DNA from: Lethocerus indicus
Lineage: Eukaryota; Arthropoda; Insecta; Hemiptera; Belostomatidae
Length of the DNA: 64,000 bases
Reading direction: 5' to 3'
Assembly (NCBI GenBank): GCA_019843655.1
Contig: JACDQD010000006.1
Span: 22,214,246 to 22,278,245 of the forward strand
The notes under the pieces were generated by a model that ran no database searches, was not told the origin of the DNA, and was given only the letters and a program-made list of their open reading frames with translations. Within the stretch, counting starts at the first letter, position 1; the number at the start of each line of letters is the position of its first letter. Of this stretch, positions 11,524 to 23,427 are shown in pieces. The translations under genes and the position numbers were made by a program.

Positions 11524-14439
11524 ATGTTTAAAGAAGACATTTATTGTTTCATACAATGTTTGAAAGATAAAATTCACTTCGCGAGACAATTCAGTTATGG
11601 TTATCTACGATTCTGTGATAGTCTACAGGTGGAATTAATGACAGTGTACAAGAGAAGAATTCTATGATTCCTAATTACTACAGAATACACGTGTTCTGGG
11701 AAAATGCAATTTTTCCAGGAATAAAATTATGTATTTCGAACAGATCTGAGATTGGGAAGGGGAATGACACCGGGTGAGAACTCCGGAGACTGACAACCGG
11801 AGGAAACATTATTGGTTTTTATAAAATATAGTATTTGTAGCATCAGTTGACTTTAAGGCAGCTCAAGTAATTTTTTATTTTCCATCTGGCGGAAATTACA
11901 GAATTTCAGTAATTGAACTCCACAACAGATTAAACACAAAAGGCTATACCAACTGAATTAAATCGGTTCAATAAATCTTTCAGTTGACGTATGAATCCTG
12001 AATCGGTCAATACTTCCAATTTCCGTTCCCCGCTTGTGAATTACAGCGTTTCAATAATTAAAAAGAACGAATTTATAAAAATAACATGAGAACATACATT
12101 TTGAGAAGTATTATTTTGAAGTTTAATGTAGAATAACGGCAACGGATTTTCTAAATTTCGAAATGTTTGTCATACTATGGAACGGAGAGAATTTAAAGCC
12201 ACAAAAATTATTCAAAATTATCCAGCTATGAGTGACAATAATCAGCAATTGTTTTTGTGTATAACTGATGTAACTAACAATCAAATCCTTATTCTTTTAG
12301 ATTTACTGTAATAAGAAGCTGTGAATAAATGGGCGTTCTAAATTTCGGAGAACGGTCAATTGTCCTTTATAAAGAATTCTTTGAGAATTCTTTACATTTT
12401 GAAATTCTCGTTAAAGGAACTACTGTAATGGCAAACAACTATATTACAATGGCGTATAAAACTTGAGAAACGGACAATTAAATCGGGTCGTCAGTGATGT
12501 GCGACACGACGAGACGTGATGGGGAGGTTGGGGCGGGCCCCCCATTATCGGAGTCAACAAGGAATGTTTGTCGTCGGAATTAAGTTCAGCTGTGCGACTC
12601 TATTGTGCTATTACGGAACAGTATTTTAATGCCCTGCACAGTGAACGCTGGCGTTGTTAATTTATACGGTCATGCGACAATTATAAATTTCAGAATAATC
12701 AGGTTTTGTGGGTCCGCGCAATTGATGGTGTAGATTTTATTGTAAGAAACATCATAGTTATAACGCGATTTCTGGAAGTCAATGCTGGGAATCACTGTCA
12801 CAATAACAACGATAGAACATCCCTAACTGACTTCCCGGCTGATTTCGCTTAACAACTATAATTTCACTTGTTCATAACGACATAATTATATTACTGAAAT
12901 GTGACATAATATATTTAATTAAGATAGTGAGCGTTGTTACGTTGTTTTTTATAGTATTCCTTTGAATTAAAAACAAATTGAAAGTTTCAGGTTTCTGACA
13001 TCTGAGACAATTTCACAAAATTTTCTAATGGACAATCATGTTTTCAATTGAATCACCACTACGTTATTATCATCGTTTTTCAATAACTCCATTGTCGTTA
13101 TGTTACAAAATGGAAAATTAACGCTGACGTAACCCTCAAAATCAAATTTGTATGTGCGTTTGACAGCGGGCAAATTGGACGATCCAATATCGTAAACGCA
13201 TATATTTCAAGTACCGGGTGCAATATTGCAGCTCTGTCCCTGTGTTAATAAATGCATAAATTTGATCTCGACTGTTGTAAAGCGGATTGCGCGGAATTGA
13301 ATAATGGATTATAATGGGTAGACTTTGGGGGGCGGTGTAAGCGGGCCGCCTCACAGTTTAATACCGTGGCCTCTCGGCTAATGTCCAGGCGATGGCGGCA
13401 CATCTCTTCATCAGATTTGGTCCTATGCTACACAGTTTACCCATCGTCCGTAACATTCTCTCAATGGATTAGTTAATTTCGTAAATAATCGATACCATCC
13501 GAGAGATGCGTCGGTGAGCTGAAAAAATTTCGTACGGCGCTGAGCGCGTTTAACCCGTACGACGCTCATTACACTACCCTCAGCTCCGTATACTCTTATA
13601 ATTAAAATACTCGACAGGAACATGCGCCACTGCCTTGCAAATTGTAATTCAGTTAAACTAGTAATTATTTATGTGAGCATAATAAAGTTGCATACATTTT
13701 AACACTACTAAGAAAATTGTTATATCTCTCCCCAAATTAGAAAATACCTGTCCTTTGTGGACCCTCAGTTAATGGTGGTTAAACTCTTAAACTAGTAAGT
13801 TATTTTCCGGTTTGCGGCCAGGGGCAATGCTTAATATTAATATTATAATTGAAATTATGCAATATATCTCCCGGCAAAGTAATTAAAACAGTCCAAGAAG
13901 ATGATTTTCACATTTATATGTCTAGTACATTTTCCTAGCTCGTGTCAATTAAGGGTTAGAGATAATTACAAAATACAACTTTCGTCTCCGGCGGTACAGT
14001 TGAATATACACTCCATTCGAGTGTACCTTCCTGGAATCGGATGGCCTTAAAACTTTTATTTTTGAAGCCGAAACAGCGAGTGCCACTAACTAATTACCCG
14101 CCCTCTGAAAACGCGGCTTTTATCACGGTGTATATGTTTTTTGTTTTTTTAATGAATTGACGCGGTCAAAAGAAATCGTTCCGAATCAAGTTCGGATCAA
14201 AGCGATTCAAGGAAGGGGAATAAATTTTCTTCCTCTCGAATGACATTTAAATTCGGTTTCACGGATTCCGTTAACGATTCGTTCCAGTTCACCGGGATAT
14301 CCAATTATTTTAAAATGCGGTTGGGCATTATTTTTTCGAAATGAAGTTCAATTCCTGGAATATCGACATCTGTTTTGAATATTTTTTGTACCGCAGAGCA
14401 GTTTTTAAGCCAAGATGAATAAATACTTTTTCTGATTTT
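11524..14439. other. Non-coding stretch, no gene seen
   Basis: AT-rich DNA with a GC-richer island at about 12.48-12.6 kb (many CpGs) and another near 13.3-13.6 kb. It contains a perfect 10-bp inverted repeat around 12,370-12,394. No open frame shows recognisable protein motifs. Confidence 0.55.
12370..12394. repeat. Short perfect inverted repeat
   Basis: TAAAGAATTC and GAATTCTTTA are separated by 5 nt. In AT-rich DNA such palindromes arise readily, so no function is assigned. Confidence 0.5.
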
Positions 14440-15088
14440 ACTTATTAGTAGCTTCCCACCCAATAGCAGGCTACCTTGGGCTCTATATAGACAAAAGACT
14501 CATCTGGAACCCGCATACGCGACTGAAAAGAACAGATCTAAATCGTAAATTTGGACTATTGACACCTCTTTTGAAAAGGACAAACTTGCAATAGACAACA
14601 AACTGACAAAATACAAATCCATATTAATACCGACATGGACTTACGGAATAGAACTATGGGGTTCCGCCAAGAAATCTAACATCGCCCGCATCCAGAGATT
14701 CCAGTCAATAGTCCCTCGTACCATCCTGAATGCTCTCTGGTATGTTTCTAACCACACAATCCATCGTGACCTCAACATACCAACAGTCGACGAAGTCGCA
14801 GAATCCCGGTTACAGAAGTTCCAATCCCGTCTTTCTCCTCATTCTAATCCACCCGTTCAGTCCCTTTCCTCTTTTACCCATCCATTATCCCCCCTGCGTC
14901 GGCTTAAACGCCACCGGCGTAGAGATCCACTTGGTCCGAGGACGCAAATTGTTCACGTGTGAAAAGTGCCGACATGTTGGTTTCTTTTATCGAGTCATTC
15001 AAGCGAGAAATATACATTCAACATTTGTACACACAATTATGCTGTAATTGATTGTACAAAAAATAATAGGTGAAAAACTTATTGGTAG
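14440..15088 (+). mobile_element. 5'-truncated Jockey-like LINE fragment with TSD
   Basis: This is the 3' end of a non-LTR retrotransposon. Near the 5' end the plus strand reads YLGLYIDKRLIWNPHTRLKR, then across frameshifts WTYGIELWGS, the RIQRFQS segment and the conserved WYVSNHTIHRDL-type segment. This is the region just after the reverse-transcriptase palm in Jockey-clade ORF2 proteins. A 3' UTR follows, ending TGATTGTACAAAAAATAATA. The direct repeat ACTTATTAGTAG (14,440-14,451) and ACTTATTGGTAG (15,077-15,088, one mismatch) is a good target-site duplication, so insertion was by target-primed reverse transcription. The reading frame is broken by indels (a deletion near 14,585 and others) and the copy is dead. 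Confidence 0.85.
14471..14940 (+). pseudogene. Jockey-type ORF2 C-terminal remnant
   Basis: This is the coding part of the LINE fragment above. It covers only the end of ORF2 after the RT catalytic core. The catalytic palm motif and the endonuclease are absent because of 5' truncation. Comparison with the 53.9 kb copy shows that the LKRTSKLTLSNKLTIYK segment is disrupted here by a small deletion, with in-frame stops. The C-terminal Pro/Ser-rich tail (SPLRRLKR-like) is preserved in another frame. Confidence 0.75.
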
Positions 15089-15781
15089 AAAAAAGGGGAC
15101 GAATTTTGCAAAAGATGTTCTGGAAATTAAGATACGTTATTAATTTCGGCTGGAGGTTTTCCGCTGGACTTTTAAACTGGAGAAAAACAATATCAACAAG
15201 CGTTTACAATCGATGCCGGGTGAACTTTACTTTACGCTCCAATCTCTTTTGTTGGGTTTGGTATGGGGTGCGGAGGGCGGTATTAGGCCTTGGCCCGAAT
15301 GAGGCGCCCCTAGCCAGTTTTCCCGCCGACGTTTCGGCCGACCGAATCCCCGGTAATCAATTCTGGCTAACGTCCGACGCAGAACGAGAAATAATAAAAA
15401 AAAATAGAAAAAAAAGTCCCGAAACTCGGGGGAGTGTCGATCTTCCGTTCGGAATTAGACCGGGGAGGGCGGAGGACCTGATTATGAATTATCTGCCGGC
15501 CGCGCAAACACGAGTCCGACACCGGAATAATCGTGATTAATAGCGCAGGCCTGCGGGCCTATTTCACAAATCGAAATCCCCCCCGAACAACGTCATTATC
15601 ATTATTTCGTTCCCGAAGTCGTTTCTATCTCTCCACCGGCCGAACTCGTCATTATATTTGGTTTTAACACTGGTAACAATTTATTTTTTAGGTTTAAAAA
15701 CGTCACTCTACTTAACCGTGTCGCCATTACAATAAACTATTTGTAAAGAGGTCTCTTCTAGAACCTCTCACATTCCACCCT
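15089..15781. other. Intervening stretch with a long but unrecognised open frame
   Basis: A plus-strand frame starting inside the LINE tail (15,070) stays open to 15,540 (156 codons), the longest in the window. The protein has no recognisable domain or periodicity, and its start lies in transposon sequence. The second half is a GC-rich, CpG-rich island where stop codons are rare by composition. I treat it as a chance frame. Confidence 0.5.
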
Positions 15782-16322
15782 TAATTCGTTTTTTTAACCT
15801 TTTTTTATTTTGTACAATCAACATTGAGTGTTACAAGTACAAATGCTATATCTATTTTTTTCCACCCAAAGATGGCACTTTTGACACAAGGACAATTATG
15901 ATCTAAGGGCCAGCGGGGAAGCCGACGCGGGGGATAATGGATGGGTAAGAGAGGAAAGGGACTGAACGAGTGGATTAAGATGAGGAGAAAGGCAGGAGTG
16001 ACACTTCAGGAACCGGGATTTTGCGACTTCGTCGACTGTCGGTATGTTGAGGTCATGGTGGACTGTGTGGTTAGAAACATACCGGGGAGCATTAAGGATG
16101 GTACGAAGGACTTTTGACTGAAATCTCTGGATGCGAGCGATGTTGGATGTCTTCGTGGAACCCCATAGCTCTATACCGTATGTCCATGTCGGTTTAAGTA
16201 TCGCTTTGTATATTGTCAGTTTGTTACTTAAGGTCAATTTTGATGTCCGTTTTAGTAATGGTTTTAAAAGGCCAAATTTTCGGTTTAAGTCGATTTTTTT
16301 GAGTCGGGTTCTTAATAATTCG
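15782..16322 (-). mobile_element. 5'-truncated Jockey-like LINE fragment with TSD
   Basis: Read on the minus strand, this is the same LINE family as the 14.5 kb copy. It starts at TRLKKIDLNRKFGLLKPLLK, continues through LTLSNKLTIYKAILKPTWTY and the GIELWGS and RIQRFQSKVLRT motifs, and ends with a 3' UTR and an A-rich tail (T-rich at 15,789-15,815 on the plus strand). TAATTCG occurs at 15,782-15,788 and at 16,316-16,322, a candidate target-site duplication. The 5' truncation point lies within the post-RT domain. Confidence 0.85.
15896..16310 (-). pseudogene. Jockey-type ORF2 C-terminal remnant
   Basis: This is the C-terminal end of a Jockey-clade ORF2. The stretch from MTLSNKLTIYKAILK to the terminal Ser/Pro-rich region is uninterrupted (15,896-16,237), and upstream the reading continues to about 16,310. 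The RT active site and endonuclease are missing, so it cannot be active. The end at 15,896 matches the stop position of the 53.9 kb copy (LRS at the C-terminus), which supports this as the natural stop. Confidence 0.8.
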
Positions 16323-16616
16323 TAACAAATTAATCTGACGCGGACGTGTATCTAGAACGAATTTAATTCAATTCTATTTTTGTTTTTCCATGAATTGCTA
16401 ATTTTTGAGTTTATTAAAATTCTACATACTAAGTTGATTATACGTTTGTTGTAACATTAACAAAGATAATACGTTTTAGCAATATTTCTACATTTTTTTT
16501 AGTAGCTTACATTATATTTTAATAAGAAAAACTATCAATCCTCATATATTTTATTGTATACTGAATTTAAGCGATTAAATAACGGTTATAATTTTGCGGA
16601 ATAAATTAAATGAACG

Positions 16617-16671
<55 letters not shown>

Positions 16672-16923
16672 GTTAACTCTTACTACGTATTATCGTTGCC
16701 AGAATGTCATGTTTCTAGCCAATACGTCAGTGCTAATGCACGGTCACCGCTACGCTACATTTAGGCGTGTGACTTGCACGAATTAATTGAAAAATGATTG
16801 ATGAACGCCATCGACAACCTCTTTCGGATAAAAAATATTAATCGATTATTTCTTTTTTAACTACGTTCAGGGGCATATATATGACGTGGGCAGGTGGTTG
16901 ATCGAATGGGTAGCGATAAAAGT
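16323..16923. other. Non-coding AT-rich stretch
   Basis: Contains a TA microsatellite. I see nothing else in it. Confidence 0.6.
16619..16669. repeat. (TA)n microsatellite
   Basis: About 50 bp of uninterrupted alternating T and A. Confidence 0.95.
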
Positions 16924-17046
16924 CGCATGTAATTGAAACAATTAATGGCTAACATTTTCTGATTTCTTTCTAGATAATTTTTTATTTATCTGTCCAAAAA
17001 TATCTTGCACATTTTACACCGCTTTTAAACATATTTATATTTACAA
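16924..17046 (+). repeat. Left copy of a diverged ~120-bp direct repeat
   Basis: It begins CGCATGTAATTGAAACAATT, which is repeated exactly at 17,451. After that, similarity continues at a lower level (TTTTTTATTTATCT, then CACATTTT and CTTTT blocks) to about 17,046. The segment includes the small palindrome AATTGAAACAATT. The two copies are about 527 bp apart start to start. Confidence 0.7.
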
Positions 17047-17449
17047 TAGCAAAAAAAGATCTTGAGTTCATGCCTGATTTTAAAGGACAGACCTAAATCC
17101 AATTCTAAACTAATAATGATACAGTAGAAAACAGCACAAAAGAAGATGTGGCAACCTGTTTCTATAGAAACTACAAGAGATATAAGAGATTCAGGTCTGA
17201 AAGGGAACACTTCTGGGAAGGTAGCCAGGTACAGGACCTCTCTAGAGCCATTCCTAGAATCGATTCTAAGCAAGAAGAGATCTAAGCTTCGGGAAAGGGG
17301 ATTCATTACTGGAAAGCATACTCACTTGAAATTGAAATTGGAATCACTTTTAATTAATGAAAATATCAAAAACAAATTGATTTCGAGAATTATTAATTGT
17401 CTATTCTATTGTAATTGTACGTATTCCCAAATTCTCATATTTCTTTCTT

Positions 17450-17572
17450 CCGCATGTAATTGAAACAATTAATGAACCTTCAATTCTTCTAATTTCTAGG
17501 TGGTTTTTTATTTATCTCTCCTGAAAGATTTTTCACATTTTTCATTTCTTTTCCGTTTATGTACATATTGGG
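17450..17572 (+). repeat. Right copy of a diverged ~120-bp direct repeat
   Basis: This is the partner of 16,924-17,046. The first ~24 nt are identical and the rest is diverged with small indels. The ~400 bp between the copies holds two overlapping opposite-strand open frames with no recognisable motif. The pair could be an old tandem duplication or the terminal direct repeats of a very small LTR-type element. I saw no primer-binding site or polypurine tract, so the former is simpler. Confidence 0.7.
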
Positions 17573-17636
17573 CTATTCAGATTAACCTGAGCCAGCCTAA
17601 CCATATTTATTATAATATACAATAATTCGTTCAGAA

Positions 17637-17743
17637 TAACTGTTTTGTGGTCTACGAGGGGTTGGAATACCGTAGATTTCGTGTGTTTCTGTCTCCTTTC
17701 GCTGGTTTGGTATTTTGCTAGACCGGTTTCGGCCGCTCGCCAT
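17637..17743. mobile_element. Foldback MITE, copy C (single arm)
   Basis: Only the outer arm is present: TGTTTTGTGGTCTACGAGGG, then the ATACCGTAGATTTCGTGTG, CTGGTTTGGTATTTTGCTAG and CGGTTTCGGCCGCTCGCCAT blocks, after which similarity stops at about 17,743. The loop and second arm are missing, so this is a solo arm left by deletion or by incomplete insertion. Confidence 0.85.
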
Positions 17744-20700
17744 TTCTACCTATTCTGTCATATTATAGAAATGAATGCTTAGTTCTAAATTAGTTTTGGG
17801 GGTTTGATATAAATATACTGGTAAATACTTTATTTTTCCTTATAGGCATTGACTTTCCTGCAGATCCCCTGTATTTTTGTGGGATAATTCTAAAAGGCAG
17901 TATTGATTTTCAAATTTTTAAACGCATTTAATCTCTGATAATCCTGGGGTTAATCTCAATATAGTCGATGGCATTAACGATGCTAGATAAAGGGCGTCCT
18001 CGTAGCCTGTCCGAGCCTGTGGTTCGAGCTCCTTTTAACGGGTACCTCTGTATAAAGGCATTTTCTCTGTGAAATTCAAGATGTTTCATTTCAGGAATGA
18101 TCACATTTATCGGAATCGGAATAGGAAAATTATAAGGAATAGAATTTTCGGAATGGGATTGATCAAGTCTATGACACGAAGAATCTCGAGGGGAATGGAC
18201 AATTGCTAGAACAAAATATTCTAACTTTTGTTATGATTTCACAGAAATATTATGCTAGCTGCATGACCAGTTTGGTAATTCACTCTCCTTTGGTCTCTGT
18301 TAACCTCTTGCTCTTCTAGTTTTGGCCTTCCGCCATTCTCAATAGAATTCTGTTACACGGGTTTACCCCATTAGAAAGCCCTACAGAGGGGCCACATCGT
18401 GTGTTCGGAACATTATCGCCCGAGGGACCCTCGCCTCCCACTCCACTCAAAATTCACGAGTCAGCCAAATCTTGAATATTTGTGTGCACGATCTCAGAAA
18501 ATTGAAATCGTGCACGTGTTAAGAGAGTTTGACAATTTTGGAAAAGATGCAATAAATTAAATCTCAACTATCCTTTCTTATAGGGGATGGGTCCAGAAAA
18601 AGCCACTAAGCCCTTTTAATCGATTTTAAAAGAATACGTTTTTAAATGCAATACTTTTCTTTTACTTGGCTATGTCATCTGAAGGAATTCAGAAGTTTTA
18701 TTCAAAGAGTAATTAATGGACAGCACAGTGTGTACAGTATATTTATTTTTTACGCAGATCCTCAGGTATGACAGCGATCTAAAAATAATAATTTTCTGAC
18801 AGAAATGTAGAGCACAATGCTGCATTTTAATTTTTGAGTGGATATAACTAACTCTTCTACTCTTCAACCGTTGACCGAGTCTGTTCTTTCCTTCTTATGC
18901 CTATATGAAACAAGAATACTGTTGTAACCGTATTTTTAGATAATTAAAATCAGTAGCGATTATTTAATCAATAAATCTTTTGAATAAAGTTTTTTTATTG
19001 TTCCGTACCTTTCTAAAAGTGGTGAATTCTTCGATTCCAGAGAGATCATCTCTAGTTGCTATACATGTCGCGAAGAATCAAGAGAAGTGGGGTCTATTAA
19101 ATTTCATTGTTCATATAAATTAAATGAGATGTCCCCTCCCCCTCCCCTTTCACTTAATACGGGATTTTCTTTTGCCCTCCCTCCCCGACGGGTTTGGTCT
19201 TTATTTCCGCCCCTTTTTCCCGGGCCACAGTGGCCCCTCCGTATGGGCGTCGACCCCTGCTCCGTCAGCAAATAGGTTATTCTCGGGGTTATAGCCGGAG
19301 CCGAGCTCCAGCCGACCTTATCGGACCAATGTTAACGGAGGTCCATGAACCGCTCGAATAGAGAGGTGCTTAGCAGAGAATATTTGAAATATATGAAAGA
19401 TGCCAGTGATCAACGTCACGCACTCTAGACTCCACTTATTTTTTCGGCAGACTACATGGGAAATATTAAGCGTGCTTAATAACTCCATGAAAAGTGTTCA
19501 TAAATGTTCAAATCTAATATAAACATTTTAAAATAATAATCTAAATGTTTAAGATTTATATTCGAAACAATCTTTTGAAATATATCTCAGAAATCTTAAT
19601 TATTGTTGATAATGAAGGTATTGAAATAATATACAAGTATATAATTATATACAGCTAGATGTGTCGAGAAATATCAGGGCGTATTATCATCAAACTCCGT
19701 TCTATGTAAACTTTCGGTACACCGTAAACTCAATGACGCTTTCCTTCTCCACCGGAGTTAACAGTTGGTTGAGCGCAAAAGACACCGGGGGGCGTATCGG
19801 ATTATGGAGTTTAGCATAAAGAAGAGGGGCACGCTTGAGAGGCGACGCGGGCACGAGCTCAAACCAAGCCAGGTAATCAACTGGTCAAAGCCTCTCGCCC
19901 CGCACCCTCACCCTCAACAAACCCCTCTCTGACCCCAATAATTTTAACCATATGAAAATGCACATTTTACATCAGGCGCGTGAGATAAATATCGCTTGGC
20001 TCGTTTAAAATGAATTCGGAACAACCCTGATGGGCCTGCGAATATTTCAGCGCACGGCTTTAGTCGGGCGATTGTACGATAAAATAATAAGGCGCTACCT
20101 AGAACTGTATTTAGCCAGTGATTAACAACCCATTAATATAAAAGAAGAAAGAGAGCTCTCATTTCACCTGTTTCTCCTCGGCCGTATTGCATCCTGTTGA
20201 AACCGAAAGGAATTACAGAATGGTACGTAAATATGAGATGCGTAAATAAAATTACACATAAATATACACACGGTTACAATCCTTAAAATAGATGGAAAAA
20301 TCACCGTCAAAATATTTTAAAGAAATTTCGTCGCAACAATGCAAAATATTTAAAGCCATAATTAAAGCCAGTTTACAGCGCCCCTGAGACTCCAACATGG
20401 CTGGAACGTGGAATTAGGAAATGTTCACTCACAGGGTGAACTAATTACACCCTGAGCAGGGGAGCTGCTAGTTTCAGCACCGGATATTCAACTTTTAGTT
20501 TTATGTCAGGTCCGGAGAAAGGGGAATTTCGCGAACAAATTTTCAACCCGGCGATGGACAATATTCGTTGATTGGGGACGCAAAAATAAATTATTTATCT
20601 GTAAATAGTGATATTTAAAAAAATGTATTTCAAATACATAAACACGGCGTAAATAATTTTAACCGCGTTCAGGTTTGGAAGTGAACGAACCGTGACAGGG

Positions 20701-23427
20701 CTGAGAACAGTCACTGGCCGTCACTAATGAAACTAATGACAAGAAACTTGATATCTCGACAACGCTCAGCCGGATCGAAAAATAGTCCCCTTAAAAGTTT
20801 CGTCGCGTTCCCATTTCACGAAACCCCTTATTTTCAGGGACCTTCTCCAGATAAATAACATTTCAGCGGGGTGGGGGGAATATAGTCGCGTCTTCGGGCA
20901 AATTGGAAGTTTCCGCGAGCCGGTTTTGTTGGAAAACAGGATTTACTTCGGATACTGGACTAGCGCTCAAAGAGACTAACTAACATGACTCGCGCCGAAA
21001 CATACTTTTTTAAAATTATCCATCCCTAATTTAGTAAGTGGTTTTCACTCGATACTTAACACTCAGATTTATATCAACAGTTCACACCAATATACACTAT
21101 TCTAGAGAGCCAGAAAAAATATTTCATATCAGTATATAATCCTTGATTTTATAATATATATTGAATGGCTAGATCCGTTTTAAAATTAAAAATGTTTTTG
21201 AGTACTCTATATTTTCGTTATCATTGAGTGGTAAGTATCATCGGGCGATGATATTTCATACTATACGCGATTCCAATATATTCTACTTGTATTCGACGTC
21301 GTTCCACGAATAAGATGGAATAAAGGTTCGACTGACCTAAAATAAATTGTCAATTTATTAAATACTTTTAATTTTCCCCCTTTGTGACATGTTTTTCATT
21401 TCTTTAAAACTCTCCCACCAGCCAAGAGAAACCCGGTTCTCGAACCGGTGAAGAAAATGACTGGAGCTTGAGGAACGAGAGAGCGGTACGGCGGAGGACA
21501 TTGAACGGGCGACTGGTCGCCAACAGACCGTTTTAAAGATCCGCCGCAAGTTGTACATAAATTCGTCCCCCGTGTACTGCGGTAGGGAGCCGGCGAGTAA
21601 TGGAATAGAGAAGGGGAGTTCGGCATAACGGAAGGGCGGAGCTGTGGAAGTGGCTCACGGTCGACTAGCTTCAGAGTTAATCCTCCGCCGGTCCGAGCCC
21701 CCACACCACTAATGAAACTCCCTCAATCGCTTACCCCCTCCTCCCCCGCTACCCCCCCCCCCCAATCTTGGAATCCTTCCTATTCCCCAATCGATGAGAG
21801 AAACAGCTAAGCAGGTCCTTTACCTGGAAGTCTCCATATCAGTACGGAATTATTGTATACCGTAGATTTCGTGTGTTTCTGTCTCCTCTCGCTGGTTTGC
21901 CCCATCATCGTTACATCGGTCAATCCAATAAGCGGAATTTCCAAACTAGGGATCAATGGGGGAATAAGAGAAGGTAATTCACACGCGACAACTCGGGACT
22001 CCTATTGTTCGGAACAATTGCGACCGGCCGTTCGTGATCCTGGGCCGTCCCGGGGAGCGTTTTGAGTTCGGTCGGGACAATTTAAACGACGTAGCCGATA
22101 AAATAAGTACCGTGTCGGAGTTACCGGCGTGTGCCTTCCGGAATTCCTGTCTAATATGGACCCACGATACCCACTCCCTGGTTTTTTTTTATCTCGGTGA
22201 TAGACGCGGCACGCTATTCTCATTTATCCAGGACAACCTTCTCCCTACGATAATACTTATTTTACATTTTTCATTTTTCCGTGAGGGTAACGCTTTGTCG
22301 GGTTTGAATCCAATAAACTGAATTATAAATTATTCAATACGGTGAATTCACGTATACTTCTACGAAACTGTAAAAATCATAACTCTATCGCAAGTATCAA
22401 TCTGTAGCAGTAGCGTAGGAAAATTGCGTCTACATGTTTACCGTAAGACTATAGTTTTGAGTAAAATTTGCCGCCTCGCATTGTATTGATTGAAAATATT
22501 TTTAATCAAAATTTCAGCAATAAACGTATTCGGGAGGAAATAAAATCACCGAGAGATCTAATCCGGCCCTGTTAACATGTCGACGGACAGCCGGACGGCC
22601 GTTCGTTATATTGCATTTCAAGCCCGTATATTGCATTTCAAACAAAGGACGCATAAAAGATAATACGACCTCGAAGCGCGTTATGAACAGAATATTCCGT
22701 CTCATCATAATAATACGACGCTATAAAAATACTATAAAGTGATTCTTCAAATATTCGGCCCCGGGCTTTAAACAGATGCGTTTTACGGGGGTATAAAAGG
22801 GGGGTAATTGAATTCCGTATCGAGATAATATATTAAATGAACATGAAAAATCTATAATTATTAGAATCTATAACTAATATTCAGAGAACTCGTCCGCAAA
22901 TTACTTCAGAAAATGTTGATTATTTCTTCGTTTTTCCGAGTATAAAATTTATGTACGTGGAGATACTGTTTATATTTTGTGTTGGTGATGGTATTTTGTT
23001 GTAGATGGGTTAACGATTTTGTATTCTTAATTACAGCAAGAATCACGACGGTTAATTAATTCATTTTCGGATAATATTTTTCCAAGAATAAAATACTGGG
23101 CTACTCAAAAGTCGTAGAAAATGATAATAAAGAGTAATAAATTTACAATTTGAATGCGATTACGGAAAATCTAAAACTGCACTCTACTTAGTGGTATAAA
23201 TATAGTGGGATGTCTAAATTTAGATACAGAAAATACAACGGCATTTTGCTCGAGATGGAACGGGAATCATTGCATAGATTTTTTACCGTGGATACTTGCT
23301 CCAGTGGCAGAAGCCTGCCAAAACCACCAATGTCTAATCACGTCGTGTGGTCCGGTTTTTGTTCAGCTCATGATGAACCGCACGCCTGAGGGATCACAGC
23401 CGCAGTTACCTTTGTGCTTCCCAAATT
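17744..23427. other. Non-coding stretch, no gene recognised
   Basis: AT-rich background with GC-richer islands near 19.1-19.35, 19.75-19.95, 20.7-20.95, 21.4-21.8 and 22.0-22.2 kb. It contains a short solo arm of the foldback element (21,857), a poly-C run of about 13 bp near 21,751 and a local duplication of TATATTGCATTTCAA near 22,608-22,641. A frame at 23,205-23,495 (+) looks composition-balanced but matches nothing I know. Confidence 0.5.
21857..21899. mobile_element. Foldback MITE, copy D (43-bp arm relic)
   Basis: ATACCGTAGATTTCGTGTG followed by TTTCTGTCTCCTCTCGCTGG matches the middle of the family's outer arm almost perfectly, then stops abruptly at both ends. Despite its short length the match is to family consensus, so it is a recent fragment rather than an old eroded one. 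Confidence 0.8.

Noticed and set aside
15070..15540. Longest open frame in the window (156 codons, +)
   Set aside because: It starts inside the LINE tail, has no motif or domain, and its second half lies in a CpG-rich island where stop codons are rare by composition.
16924..17572. Miniature LTR retrotransposon
   Set aside because: Direct repeats are present, but no primer-binding site, polypurine tract or target-site duplication could be seen. Kept only as a direct repeat pair.
18001..18060. tRNA or tRNA-derived SINE suggested by GGTTCGAGCTCC
   Set aside because: The B-box-like string is present, but I could not find a matching A box or acceptor stem.
22608..22641. TATATTGCATTTCAA twice in tandem
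   Set aside because: A short local duplication without further structure.
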